DNA from: Candidatus Eremiobacteraceae bacterium
GTDB lineage: Bacteria; Vulcanimicrobiota; Vulcanimicrobiia; Eremiobacterales; Eremiobacteraceae
NCBI GenBank assembly: GCA_035710745.1
Contig: DASTCX010000003.1
Location: 1-64,000, forward strand
DNA: 64,000 bases
Direction: 5' to 3'
This document shows positions 1 through 9,073 of this stretch, one piece after another. Each line of letters opens with the position of its first letter. The first letter of the stretch is position 1. The notes beneath the pieces are model-generated. The model was not told the origin of the DNA and searched no databases. It was given only the letters and a program-made list of their open reading frames with translations. A program made the translations under genes and the position numbers.

Positions 1-69
1 AGCGGTCGCACCGGCGTCAAGCTCGTGCAAAATCCCGATGATCTGCTGCTCGCTGAATCGCTTCTTCAT
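1..69 (-). CDS. IS3-family transposase OrfA, N-terminal fragment
   Basis: Only the first 23 codons are present (MKKRFSEQQIIGILHELDAG...). This is the typical opening of the IS3/IS911-type OrfA helix-turn-helix protein that binds the element's ends and is normally joined to OrfB (DDE integrase) by frameshifting. The ATG at 67-69 is preceded on the minus strand by a good AGGAG ribosome site. Start and family are clear; the remainder lies off the left edge. Confidence 0.8.
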   Translation of the reverse strand, partial: MKKRFSEQQIIGILHELDAGATA

Positions 70-136
70 GGGCGTCTCCTCCAGGTGAGTACGCCCAGAA
101 AATCACAGTCTCATTCGGCCCGAGTCTCGGGGGTCA
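1..136 (-). mobile_element. End of an IS3-family insertion sequence
   Basis: The window opens inside an insertion sequence. Its first gene runs leftwards off the edge. The likely outer end is near position 136, where the minus strand reads TGACCCCCGAGACTCGGG; a TG-start terminus is usual for IS3-family inverted repeats, and this one contains the internal palindrome CCCGAG-A-CTCGGG. To the right an open frame begins abruptly without a start codon, which fits an insertion into a gene. The other end and any target duplication lie outside the window, so the boundary is an estimate. Confidence 0.65.
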
Positions 137-316
137 GCGCAGCCGCAATCGGATGAGCTGGATTCCACCATTGAGACGGCTGGGCTAGAGACTCTTGAGT
201 ACAGCAAGCGGTGGGGGCAGTATCGTCTCAGGCTGACTGCTGACGACATACGCAAGAAGCCAGAGGTCCTTAGAGACCTCATAAGGATGGCCTACGAGCG
301 ACGCTCCGCCAATTGA
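137..316 (+). pseudogene. C-terminal remnant of a gene cut by the IS3 element
   Basis: An open frame runs from the IS boundary to a TGA at 314-316 and encodes about 59 residues ending ...DLIRMAYERRSAN. It is rich in charged residues with no obvious bias and has no start codon near its left end, as expected for the tail of a gene whose front lies beyond the insertion. I do not recognise the family. It stands tail to tail with res. It could be part of the former restriction island, but nothing in the residues proves that. Confidence 0.5.
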
Positions 317-373
317 GGCGCGTCGAGACGGTCATGGTAGTCAGGGGATAGTGCCCGCTCGGCTGGATCTGGC

Positions 374-3022
374 TTAAGTCGAGGACGGCACGTTTGGGCG
401 AAACACCAACCGCCTAAGAACCGCGTCCATTGACTCGGCAGTGACGACCGCGAATAAGCATTTCCCGCTGCTTCCTGTTGCCCAGACGTTTCCAAGCCTG
501 GACTTTTCCAGCGTGTCCGTTGATTCCATGTCACTCCTGCGTTTATACTCAACGACTAAGATGCGCTCATCTTTTAGGCGGGCGACAAAATCAGGGAAGA
601 ACTTGTCCGTCGATGTTTGCAACCAAAATGAGGTTGAGGACCGCCTAGAAAGATTCCGAACCCAAGTATCGACCTCGGCCATTGAGTCAATGAGGCAGGC
701 GCAGTCGAATTCCTCACCGTTCGACCCTAGTTCACCAACCTTTGGATAAAAATGAGATTGAAAGACGTATCGACCTTCATAGAAACTTGTGGCCGGATAA
801 AAATCGACTTCCGGCCTATACTCAAATACCACCTTGCTGTCGACTGCAATGTTTTGGCTGTCTTCAATCAGGCGATCCCAACGGATCTTTCGGGCGTTGC
901 TCCTCAATCTATCAAGTACTCTAGCCACAGACGACCTGAGACGAAACCGATCAGTAATAAGTCGCTCTAGCGAAACGCCTTGACGTACGAGAGTTAGGTT
1001 CAGGGTGGAATTGATAAGCGATACCGCTTGTTCGCGGGGCAAGTCGGGATGAGAAATTGAGCGATCAATCCAGAGTGCCAGATCGCGAAGGCTCCAGTTG
1101 GGGACTCCCTCGAGCAACGATTGTTGGTAAGCGAGGTCATCCGACAAGGATCTAATGCTTATGCGACCTTCGTTCCCAACATCTATAGTACCGGTCCCCC
1201 CCTGCGCACCACTAATCGACAGCTCTTCCGAAGCCACGGCGACTAAGGTTTCATCGGAGATGTCGCCCCAAGCTGCCTGAAGTAAGCTATCATCGAGAAC
1301 GTGCCGACCACTCCCTAACTCAATTGTCAATTGCGGAATAGTGACTGGACGCCTTGGCTCCACTGAGGTCGTCGGCGTGCCGGTAGCCCTAAGCCTGGCG
1401 CAAAGCTCATCGACTAGCTCTCGATCTTGAGGTGACGTAAACGAATTCCTAATATGTTCTTGTTCCCATTCCGTTGGCGTGGTTAGCAAAGTAAGCGTCA
1501 AGTCAGCGGGGTTAAAATTGATGCTACTCCTAACGGAGGCAGGTAAGGACGAAAAGATAGGCGGTTGCGAAACCTGGGTAGTTCGGTCCCGTATCTGCTC
1601 AGGGGTCAATTGCAATGGGCTTGTGACAAGTACTTGCTGCGCAAGGAATCTCTCGAATCCATTTTCTACAAGGGCATCGGCTAAAGTGTTTGCCGTGTTT
1701 GAGAAAGAATCCGACGTTGCTATAGCGTAAGCTCTACACAGCTCAGGGTGAGCCTGCGGTCGCCCATAGGGCATTCTAAGCACCCTGCCAAGTATTTGTT
1801 CCACAGCCGTTGCTGAATTCAAATTCGCAACGGTGAATAGCACGTACGCGAACGAGCAGTCCCAACCTTCGGCGAGCGCTTGAACCGTCACGATGTAGCG
1901 AATGTGGCAATCAGACGAGAACAAGTCGATACCCGTGACTTCATGCACGCTTGATGTTTGCTCCGCGACTTGTTCCCGAGGTACAGCACAATCAGATACT
2001 AAACTGTTGATTATCCTTTCTACGGTGACGTTCGTGCCTGACTGAGATCGAGGCTGTGCTTGAATCAAGAGTATTGGTCTTACATACGAAGAACGGTCTT
2101 GTGACGCAGAGATGCTCTCAAGACGTGAGCGCAGCTGAACGGCTTGCGCAAGACCTGCCTCCCATGATGCCTCCGTGTGAAGCTGAATAGGAAGCTTGAT
2201 CATTCCCTCAGATTTCAATTCGAGAGCTGATACGTGCCACAAGATGTTGCTTGCGAACGAGTTCCGCGTGGGATCGTGAGTGGTTTGAGGCGTCGCTGTG
2301 AATTCAACTATACTTATGGGTCTCAACCGGGCTATTGTCTCGAACGACAAGGGCGTTCGGGCATTGTGAGCTTCGTCGACAATCACTAGCGGGCGATGAA
2401 GGCGCAGCACATTGCAGAGAGATGCGACCGGCGTTTGCTCAGATGTAAGCTCAAGCGCTTCTATGAGCTCAGGTCGTAGCCTTTGGAAGTGTTCGAGCAA
2501 AGCGCCATTCTCTTGATACACGCGTCGACCGTCAGTATCGGTGACGCGGAGACTCGCGAGTGTCGCTACGACCACCGTAAGTCTGTTCTCTAGGATCGCT
2601 CTTTCTACGGCTAGCGCCTCTCTGATGTCCAAAACCGTAACTCGGCTCGGATACGCCCTCTCCAGGACAACCCGGTAGGGGTGGGTGGGATTCCGGAGGG
2701 AACTCAAAGTCTGTGTGCGGATCGCATTCGAGGGGACAAGCCAAACTACGACGCAAGTTCCCGCGCCGAGTACCTCAGTGCCGACGGTGACGACCGTATT
2801 GGCGGCCATAAAAGTCTTGCCGCCTCCGGTGGGCACGCGAAGACATACATAAGGGATCTCTGGGAGATCGGGTATCGCAATAAATGGAACGGCGGCTCCC
2901 GTTAGAGCTTCGGTTGTTTCACTGAACGCTCTCGCGGCGTCACCGGACTGCACGAACGACGTGAAGTACCGTGTCACCGCGCTCATCGCCTCTTGCTGGT
3001 ATTGTTTCAGCTCAAACATCAC
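374..3022 (-). CDS. Type III restriction enzyme, Res subunit (helicase-nuclease)
   Basis: This is the ATP-dependent translocating and cleaving subunit of a type III restriction-modification system, 882 aa, near the usual Res length. Visible motifs in order are Walker A PTGGGKT (res. 64-70), the Walker B box VDEAH (about 215-219), the SF2 motif EFTATP, and motif VI VEQILGRVLRMP. Near the C terminus is a PD-(D/E)xK nuclease signature with P810-D811 and E825-Y-K827 (FFPDF...VVEYK). It follows mod by 3 nt, so the two are one operon. All catalytic motifs look intact, so the system is probably active, despite the IS insertion about 240 bp beyond its stop. Confidence 0.95.
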   Translation of the reverse strand: MMFELKQYQQEAMSAVTRYFTSFVQSGDAARAFSETTEALTGAAVPFIAIPDLPEIPYVCLRVPTGGGKTFMAANTVVTVGTEVLGAGTCVVVWLVPSNAIRTQTLSSLRNPTHPYRVVLERAYPSRVTVLDIREALAVERAILENRLTVVVATLASLRVTDTDGRRVYQENGALLEHFQRLRPELIEALELTSEQTPVASLCNVLRLHRPLVIVDEAHNARTPLSFETIARLRPISIVEFTATPQTTHDPTRNSFASNILWHVSALELKSEGMIKLPIQLHTEASWEAGLAQAVQLRSRLESISASQDRSSYVRPILLIQAQPRSQSGTNVTVERIINSLVSDCAVPREQVAEQTSSVHEVTGIDLFSSDCHIRYIVTVQALAEGWDCSFAYVLFTVANLNSATAVEQILGRVLRMPYGRPQAHPELCRAYAIATSDSFSNTANTLADALVENGFERFLAQQVLVTSPLQLTPEQIRDRTTQVSQPPIFSSLPASVRSSINFNPADLTLTLLTTPTEWEQEHIRNSFTSPQDRELVDELCARLRATGTPTTSVEPRRPVTIPQLTIELGSGRHVLDDSLLQAAWGDISDETLVAVASEELSISGAQGGTGTIDVGNEGRISIRSLSDDLAYQQSLLEGVPNWSLRDLALWIDRSISHPDLPREQAVSLINSTLNLTLVRQGVSLERLITDRFRLRSSVARVLDRLRSNARKIRWDRLIEDSQNIAVDSKVVFEYRPEVDFYPATSFYEGRYVFQSHFYPKVGELGSNGEEFDCACLIDSMAEVDTWVRNLSRRSSTSFWLQTSTDKFFPDFVARLKDERILVVEYKRRSDMESTDTLEKSRLGNVWATGSSGKCLFAVVTAESMDAVLRRLVFRPNVPSST

Positions 3023-3025
3023 AGA

Positions 3026-4759
3026 TCAGTGATTGACCAAAAAGTCATATGGCAACTGTCGAAAGGTTATACCCCTACTCTTGAGGAGTCGTCCATCAAG
3101 ATGACACGCCTCAGCGTAGACGACGTGCGAGGTCGCTTCTTCTCTCAGCATGCCGAGTGAATCTAGATCAAGAACGAGTCGCTCTCCCTTGGAGCCAGGC
3201 CTAGGACTGCAGAGATAGTACGCCACGCCGTCTGCGGTGTCTAAGTACTCATCCGAGGAAATCGGACGCGTTATCGACCTTCTCGTTTCGAGATAATACA
3301 CGTACTGCGCTAACTGTTCCCGGGATACTTTCGAGTTGAGGTCTCCATCCTCGGTGAGGAGGCGCTCTCCCAAGGTTGCGCAATTAATAGACCCGCCCAA
3401 CCCTGGTACGTGCTGGCCGGATCGCGTGCTATAACCACTCATCACATTACGCAGCCGTGGTACCGTAACGTTCTCAAAAATGTGAGGTTCTAACTCAACG
3501 AGTACAAACCGGCGAGTTCCTCCGTCTTCACTGTTGAGCTTCAAAACAGCATGACCGGTCGTGCCACTTCCCGCGAAGGAGTCCAAAACGATAGCGGTTG
3601 GATCGGTCTTTGTAGCTGCGCGTACAAGGTAATGGATAAGGCTAACTGGCTTGGGATAGGGGAATGCTTGCCCCTGTTCTACCCCGAGTATTTCTGAAAG
3701 TTCGCGCGAAGCGTCTTCGTTCGTCCCAATGCCAAGTTTTGTCCCAAGCACGTCTAAGAGCTCCTCGCGAGCGACTTCGGAATCATCTACGTTGGCATCT
3801 TCGTCGAGCAACGTTCTTGGTCTCTTGAACTTCTCAGCCTGATTCCAGCGCAGCGCGTTAAACCCAAACTCATTGGAGAGCGTGACCTTCGTCCCTAGTG
3901 TAATCTCTTCGTCTAGTTTCTCTTGAGTCCAGACAAAATTTGCACGCGCCCTAAAGGCGCAGGTTACGATCCCGCCCTCGATGACGAGCTCGTCTAGAAA
4001 CTCAACTGCCGTGCCGCCTTCGCCGCGAATGCCGGGTGCATACTTACCGTCGCCTAAGCCACCGCGAGCGCTTCCATTCTTCCTCGCAACGATCAGGTTA
4101 GCCGGGAACGTCAACGTCTTGCTCGCGTTCGTACGCTTTACGAGCGGTTGAAGTTTGTCAGAATATGCCGGTTCCCCAAAAAGGCTCGTATCTTGAATCT
4201 CCTTCGCGTAGGCGAAAACGAAGTCTGTCATCTTGCGCATCGTGCCGGAAAGGTGACTTCCCTTTTTCTTACGCACCCAAGTTAGAATTCCGATCCGATT
4301 GCGCTCGAGAAAGATTTCGTCCATGAGGTTTGCAAGATGACCAGCCTCATTTTCGTCAATGGTTACGAAGATCACGCCGTCATCGCTCAAAAACTCACGA
4401 AGCAGCCGCAACCTCGGATACATCATGCAAAGCCACTTGTCGTGCCTTGTAAGATCTTCGCCGACCGGCCCGACCACCTGCCCCAACCAACGACGGATCT
4501 CAGGTGAGTTGACGGCATCATTGTATATCCACTTTTCGGTTCCAGTGTTATACGGCGGATCAATAAATATGCACTTTACGCGCTTCGCCAAATAGGGCAA
4601 TAAAGACCGCAGTGCGATGAGATTGTCCCCTCGTACGACAATGTTGCCTCCAACAGAGCTATTACCCGCCAACCCAGGCAACCAGTCGAGGAGCTGGAAC
4701 GGCACATCCTGGTCGTGATGGATGACCGCGTCTTTCCCAATCCAATCCAACGAAGGCAT
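3026..4759 (-). CDS. Type III restriction-modification methyltransferase, Mod subunit
   Basis: An N6-adenine DNA methyltransferase of the beta class, 577 aa, that supplies recognition and modification for the type III system. Motif IV DPPY is at res. 67-70 (IFIDPPYNTG) and motif I (DSFAGSGTTGHAVL) follows at about 393-406, the order expected for beta-class enzymes. The region between them (about 190-360) should be the target-recognition domain and shows no family signature. ATG at 4757-4759; stop 3 nt before res. The 281 bp upstream hold no convincing gene. Recognition sequence cannot be read from the sequence. Confidence 0.94.
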   Translation of the reverse strand: MPSLDWIGKDAVIHHDQDVPFQLLDWLPGLAGNSSVGGNIVVRGDNLIALRSLLPYLAKRVKCIFIDPPYNTGTEKWIYNDAVNSPEIRRWLGQVVGPVGEDLTRHDKWLCMMYPRLRLLREFLSDDGVIFVTIDENEAGHLANLMDEIFLERNRIGILTWVRKKKGSHLSGTMRKMTDFVFAYAKEIQDTSLFGEPAYSDKLQPLVKRTNASKTLTFPANLIVARKNGSARGGLGDGKYAPGIRGEGGTAVEFLDELVIEGGIVTCAFRARANFVWTQEKLDEEITLGTKVTLSNEFGFNALRWNQAEKFKRPRTLLDEDANVDDSEVAREELLDVLGTKLGIGTNEDASRELSEILGVEQGQAFPYPKPVSLIHYLVRAATKTDPTAIVLDSFAGSGTTGHAVLKLNSEDGGTRRFVLVELEPHIFENVTVPRLRNVMSGYSTRSGQHVPGLGGSINCATLGERLLTEDGDLNSKVSREQLAQYVYYLETRRSITRPISSDEYLDTADGVAYYLCSPRPGSKGERLVLDLDSLGMLREEATSHVVYAEACHLDGRLLKSRGITFRQLPYDFLVNH

Positions 4760-5040
4760 TGCTTTACCCCGTCCGGGTGGAATGCGCTGACAGAAAGTCT
4801 ATCGTTGCAACATCAATAGTGAACAAGGCGGGCCACGACCTGCGCGTTGCGATGGCTAATTGCCGCCGATTCAGCGACCGACGGCCCGTCTCATCGCGGT
4901 AAGACTCGGTTTTGACTGGAGCCACGGCGGCGGATCGACAAGGATGTCGGCACTCAGGTTTCAGTGTCTTCGACCTTCCCCGCAACTAATAACCGAGCCT
5001 CCGCGGCTAACCAAGACGGCAAACTGATGAAATTTGTGCT
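4760..5040. other. Intergenic stretch, no gene seen
   Basis: Between mod and the stop of the GH1 fusion gene. A 73-codon minus-strand frame (4764-4985) is present but its composition is unlike a folded protein, and I see no ribosome site. It presumably contains the mod promoter; I cannot point to boxes. Confidence 0.5.
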
Positions 5041-7269
5041 TTAACTGTTGGGTCTTGCGCCTTTCTTGGCGGTACCGGCCATATCGTGCGCAGCCCGTCG
5101 GGCATCCGGGATACCAGGCGATAAACGGCGTTGCGAAATTAGGTTTGCAAAGCGCTCCGCTGACTGTGTACTAACGCGCCTTAAATTCTGATCCTCATCG
5201 AGATTGATGTGGAATAACCCAAAGTCGCTGTTGTTGTCAAAGGGAAGACCCCATTCACGGTTTGACGTGATGCTCCAGCACAGGTAGGCGATGATCGGAG
5301 CACCGCGGCGCCAGGCGTGTTCGACCTGCTCGATGTGCGCGTTGAGATATTTGGCGCGCGAGAAGCCATCGGCTGACGTCACACAACCGTTCTCGATGAC
5401 CATGATCGGCTTGCCCGGGAACTGGTCTTCAGCTTCCCGGATAAGGCCGTCGAGCACGCCAGGCCAGACGGGCGCCATCGCGTAGTGACATTCAGCAGCG
5501 GCCGACAGTCGTTGCAGCTCGCCTGGCCAGATCGAAGAGATTCCCCAATAGTAGTCGAGGCCGACATAGTCGAGCGTGCCGACGCATTCGGACGGGCACA
5601 AGAACTTCGGTAGCTTTCCGGCCATTCCGAGGTTCCACCAATTTGTGCCTACGAGCGTTCCGAACATCCCAAGTGACTTGCGGAAATCGTCGAACGCGCC
5701 TAGAAGCGAGCGCGTCGCGTTCCACCTATGATCGCCGGTGAGCTCAACAAAGCGGACTTTAGCGTCGCCAGCGCCGAAGATTCCTCGCGCGATGACGCGA
5801 GCCAGGTCCGGCTCTAGCCCACGATAGCCGCCGGCGCCGTCGGGCATGCACAAGCCCTCGACTCCTGGCCGTATGCCGACGCGAAGCACGCCTCGCTTGC
5901 GGATCATGTCGATCGTTCGATCGAGGTCGGGCACGCCGGATGGGCCATGGCTAGGTGGCGCCTCGTCGCCCGGTCCGGTCAATGCGGCCATATCGGTCAT
6001 CCCGATCGTCTTGCGGTTCACGCCGCGCGGCAGCTCCGGATGCTTTCTCTTGTACTCCCTCAAAGTGCGGTCGACTGCGTTGAGCAGCGTCCGGCTCCCT
6101 AGCGCCATGACGATACCAATGGGCCAGCGTCGGCCGAAAACCGGCGTGAGCACGAGTCCGTCCGAGGCGTAGGGCTTCAGGAAGAGATCGAGATCGAAGA
6201 CGGCATCGAGCTTGCCCGCCCGTAGCGCCGCGACCGCCGATGCCGGATCATCGAAATACTCGACGTCCGCAGCGGTGAAGAGCCCCCCGCACGTCGAGGC
6301 GGTGACCGCCTCGTTGATGACGCCGACACGGGCCTTCCATGTCTGAAAATTCGCCGGCAGCGCAAGCGATGACGCGTGGAGCAGAACGGGACTCGCCATC
6401 GCGTACGGCTCCGAGAAGAGCACCTTGCTCATCCGCTCCTGCGTCATGGCCACCTGCGCGATGGAGATGTCGACCGAGCCCGTGTTGAGGATCTTGTGTT
6501 GCGACAATCGCACCGCTTGCTTTATCGCCTGCTCGGGCGATTTCAGATGCGTCGCGTTCCGATCGACCAGTCGCTGAAGCCAGCGTGGCAAACCCAGCAC
6601 GAGCGGATTTGATCCGACCTTCGCCCGCGGATGCAGCACCTGAATCGCCGCCCGAGCGCGCGCATGCGCGCGAAAGAGATTTGGGATCAGCTTTAACACG
6701 GCTTCCATTTGTTGCTCGCCGGTCGCATACGGCGGCAAGCCCGGCGGCACCGGATACGAGCGCATCCAAAAACCCTTGATGTAGCCGTAGACGAGTTGGT
6801 TCGGTTCGTTCAGCGTCACGTAGTAGTCGATGAGATCACCGAGCCGCCGCGCGACCTCCGACGCGTACTTCTCCATCCGCGCGGGAAAGCCCGCATCGAG
6901 CATGCCCGCGCCGTCGCCCGCCGCCTGCACCCAAAGCGGCCACGTGTTGTGATGAAGCGTGACGACCGTCCACATGTCAGCGTCGCGCATATACTGCAGC
7001 ACGTCGCGGTAGTGCGCGAATGCGGCGTCATCCCAAACGCCAGGTTCCGGCTGTAACCGCGCCCAGGAGAGCGATAGCCGAAACGCGCGGCAGCCTAAAC
7101 CTTTCGCGAGATCGACGTCCTCGCGATAGCGGTTCCAGAAATCCGTCGCCTTGCCGCGCGGCACGAGGCCTCGCACCCGTTCCCACACGTCGCGGATATC
7201 ATCCCGACCATCATACGCCTCGCACTGATGGTCGGCTGTGGCTACCCCGAAACGGAAATGCTCGCGCAT
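5041..7269 (-). CDS. GH1 glycosidase with inserted circularly permuted solute-binding domain
   Basis: 742 aa, no signal peptide, so probably cytoplasmic. Res. 1-225 are the first half of a GH1 (beta-glucosidase-like) barrel with acid/base Glu155 in VTLNEPN. Res. 525-715 are the second half with nucleophile Glu626 in IMVIENG. Between strands 5 and 6 sits a bacterial extracellular solute-binding family 3 (SBP_bac_3) domain in permuted order. The part that normally follows the first lobe comes first (about 262-409, GSVDISIAQVAMTQERM ... FSEPY ... AGKLDAVFD). A Pro/Gly-rich linker follows (about 419-447), then the normal N-terminal part (448-524, RKRGVLRVGIRPG ... GYRGLEPDLA). ATG at 7267-7269 is chosen because the GH1 fold starts there. 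A longer frame runs into the divergent SDR and through a repeat. Confidence 0.88.
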   Translation of the reverse strand: MREHFRFGVATADHQCEAYDGRDDIRDVWERVRGLVPRGKATDFWNRYREDVDLAKGLGCRAFRLSLSWARLQPEPGVWDDAAFAHYRDVLQYMRDADMWTVVTLHHNTWPLWVQAAGDGAGMLDAGFPARMEKYASEVARRLGDLIDYYVTLNEPNQLVYGYIKGFWMRSYPVPPGLPPYATGEQQMEAVLKLIPNLFRAHARARAAIQVLHPRAKVGSNPLVLGLPRWLQRLVDRNATHLKSPEQAIKQAVRLSQHKILNTGSVDISIAQVAMTQERMSKVLFSEPYAMASPVLLHASSLALPANFQTWKARVGVINEAVTASTCGGLFTAADVEYFDDPASAVAALRAGKLDAVFDLDLFLKPYASDGLVLTPVFGRRWPIGIVMALGSRTLLNAVDRTLREYKRKHPELPRGVNRKTIGMTDMAALTGPGDEAPPSHGPSGVPDLDRTIDMIRKRGVLRVGIRPGVEGLCMPDGAGGYRGLEPDLARVIARGIFGAGDAKVRFVELTGDHRWNATRSLLGAFDDFRKSLGMFGTLVGTNWWNLGMAGKLPKFLCPSECVGTLDYVGLDYYWGISSIWPGELQRLSAAAECHYAMAPVWPGVLDGLIREAEDQFPGKPIMVIENGCVTSADGFSRAKYLNAHIEQVEHAWRRGAPIIAYLCWSITSNREWGLPFDNNSDFGLFHINLDEDQNLRRVSTQSAERFANLISQRRLSPGIPDARRAAHDMAGTAKKGARPNS

Positions 7270-7320
7270 CGGCGACCGACCTTCGCCGGAAAGGCTGCGC
7301 GTCTTGCTGGTTTGGAGAGG

Positions 7321-7353
7321 TCGCGGCGGTCGACCGTTAAGGTCGAGCGCTCC
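7321..7353. repeat. Family A palindromic repeat
   Basis: GCGGTCGACC-GTTA-AGGTCGAGCGC in the usual flanks (CGGCGG...CGCTCC). It lies between the divergent GH1 fusion and SDR starts. The arms are slightly imperfect compared with other copies. Confidence 0.75.
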
Positions 7354-7398
7354 AACTTCGAACATGGTTGAGTGATAGAGCGGGCGAACGGCTTTGCC

Positions 7399-8130
7399 AT
7401 GAGATTCACGGGCAAGACGTGCATCGTCACGGGTGGCGGATCGGGGATCGGCCGCGCGACATGCCTTCAGATGGCCGCCGAGGGCGGCAAGGTCGTCGTT
7501 GCGGACCTCAAGCTCGACGCAGCTCAAGCAACTGTGGACGACATCACCAAGGCTGGCGGCACAGCGATGGCCGTCGCAGTCGACGTCGGCGACTCGGCGC
7601 AGGTCCAGCAGGTCATCGCCAAGGCCGTTGCCGCGTACAATCAGATCGACGTCATCGTCAACGACGCCGCCATGATGACGTTCACGCCAATCGTCGACAT
7701 CGCCGAAGCCGACTTCTTCCACGTGGTCACCACGAACCTCGGATCGGTGTTTTACTTCAGCAAGTACAGTGCGCCGCGTATGCCGGCCGGTTCCGTGATC
7801 GTCAACATCAGCTCCGTCCACGCGCATCAGACGACGCCGAACGTCGTCCCCTACGCGGCGAGCAAAGGCGCGATCGAGGCGTTCACGCGCGGTTTCAGCA
7901 TCGAGATGCTCTCAAAGGGTATCCGCGTCAACGCCATCGCACCGGGCGCGGTCGACACGCCGATGCTCTGGAACAACCCGAACGTGAAAAGCGGTGCCGA
8001 GAAGATCGAAGGCGCGATCGGTAAACCGGAAGACCTTGCCAATGCGATCTGCTTCATCGCTTCAGACGACGCGAAGTTCATCAACGGCACGACGCTCGTC
8101 GTCGATGGCGGCCGCCTCGACACGCTCTAG
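7399..8130 (+). CDS. Short-chain dehydrogenase/reductase (SDR)
   Basis: A classical SDR of 243 aa: NAD(P) motif TGGGSGIG near res. 11-18, catalytic Ser in NISSVH, and YAASK (Tyr-x3-Lys). The usual NAG motif reads NDAA. It is a soluble oxidoreductase of unknown substrate. I start at ATG 7399, directly before the Rossmann strand; an in-frame GTG at 7372 would add nine residues. It is divergent from the GH1 fusion gene and ends 20 bp from a convergent nucleotidyltransferase. Confidence 0.9.
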   Translation: MRFTGKTCIVTGGGSGIGRATCLQMAAEGGKVVVADLKLDAAQATVDDITKAGGTAMAVAVDVGDSAQVQQVIAKAVAAYNQIDVIVNDAAMMTFTPIVDIAEADFFHVVTTNLGSVFYFSKYSAPRMPAGSVIVNISSVHAHQTTPNVVPYAASKGAIEAFTRGFSIEMLSKGIRVNAIAPGAVDTPMLWNNPNVKSGAEKIEGAIGKPEDLANAICFIASDDAKFINGTTLVVDGGRLDTL

Positions 8131-8150
8131 GTCGCGAAGCTACCTCGGAT

Positions 8151-8783
8151 TTACGCCCCTCGCTTTCGCCTTAGGCGCGGTCTATACGCGCGCTTCAGAC
8201 GATCGAGGGCGACATCAAGGCGCCGAGCCGCCTCCGGCAGGCTCACGTCGAGCTGGCGGAGCGCGGATTCAACCGGCGCCCACCGAACCTTGGATGCTTG
8301 CGCACGGAGCGCTCGCTCAGCGATCTCGAGTGACTCGAGATCTCCCCAGTGCAAAAACGCGGCTATTCGGTCCGCGATCGCATCCTCAAACTTATAAACC
8401 GTCACGGGCCCATGAGGCGTTTTCACCGTGACAAAGGTTGTCACGGGCCGCCGGTCGATGTAGGGCGTGTCAGCGACGAGGTCAAGGGTAAATGGCGTGT
8501 CGTCGTGCACGAAGTCTCGGCCCGAAGCGGAAAAGCCGAGGGGCGCGACAGCCTCTGCGAATGCGCGCCTCGTCGTGCCGCGGAGGGCCGCGAAGTCGAT
8601 ATCCTTGGATGTGTAGACATCGGGCGCGTGCAAAGTCACGGCGCTTCCCCCGACGACGGCCACCGGAATGCCCGCATTTGCCAATGCTCGGCTTGCCTCA
8701 GCAGCAACCTCGGACAGCGAAGCCCCCTTTAGGCTCAAAGAGCTTTCCCCATCGCGCGCGGGCGTCGACGTATCGCTTTCCAC
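8151..8783 (-). CDS. Nucleotidyltransferase-fold protein, probable toxin partner
   Basis: About 210 aa. The signature VVGGSAVTLH ... SKDIDFA is the GG(S)...DxD core of the minimal nucleotidyltransferase superfamily, also seen in AbiEii/MenT-type toxins. The third acidic residue is probably in TPFTLDLV. The gene overlaps the winged-helix gene upstream. The start is uncertain: GTG at 8783 gives a 49-nt overlap, while TTG at 8738 gives a TTGA stop/start overlap and is preceded by GGGGAAAG, giving 195 aa. The regulator-NTase arrangement resembles a type IV-like toxin-antitoxin pair; that role is inference. Confidence 0.7.
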   Translation of the reverse strand: MESDTSTPARDGESSLSLKGASLSEVAAEASRALANAGIPVAVVGGSAVTLHAPDVYTSKDIDFAALRGTTRRAFAEAVAPLGFSASGRDFVHDDTPFTLDLVADTPYIDRRPVTTFVTVKTPHGPVTVYKFEDAIADRIAAFLHWGDLESLEIAERALRAQASKVRWAPVESALRQLDVSLPEAARRLDVALDRLKRAYRPRLRRKRGA

Positions 8784-9055
8784 ATGCGCGCATAGTCGGG
8801 TCGATCGCCCATCTTGAGAAGTAGATCCAAGAGACGCTCGTATTCCGGGTAGCGTCGATTGAGCTCTGCAGTGCGGATGGTTCCGACACGGCGCGTCTGA
8901 ACAGCGCCGGTCAGCTCGAGCGACGCGAGCGCCCGCTGGACCTCGATCGGCCGGCGTTCGATGACGCGTGCGATTTCGGATACATACGTCGATCCAAGCC
9001 TCGCAAGCGCTACGAGGGTATCGGTCCTCGCCTTCGATCCGAACAACTTGTCCAC
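8735..9055 (-). CDS. Winged-helix regulator/antitoxin paired with the nucleotidyltransferase
   Basis: About 106 aa from a GTG at 9053-9055 (VDKLFGSKARTDTLVALARLG...). Res. 1-60 look like a winged helix (YVSEIARVIERRPIEVQRALASLELTGAV), followed by a basic helical tail. This fits a DNA-binding antitoxin or autoregulator. A longer frame to 9136 would translate the operator-like palindrome upstream, so I prefer 9055. Its last codons overlap the NTase start, so the two are coupled. Function is inferred from the pair; the fold is moderately clear. Confidence 0.65.
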   Translation of the reverse strand: MDKLFGSKARTDTLVALARLGSTYVSEIARVIERRPIEVQRALASLELTGAVQTRRVGTIRTAELNRRYPEYERLLDLLLKMGDRPDYARMWKAIRRRPRAMGKAL

Positions 9056-9073
9056 GGCCCTAGGATAACATAA

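Noticed and set aside
4764-4985. 73-aa gene upstream of mod
   Set aside because: No ribosome site, composition of a random frame, no recognisable fold.
7270-7827. Longer N terminus for the GH1 fusion gene
   Set aside because: The extension is antisense to the SDR gene, passes through a family A repeat and has no protein-like composition; the GH1 fold begins at the ATG at 7269.
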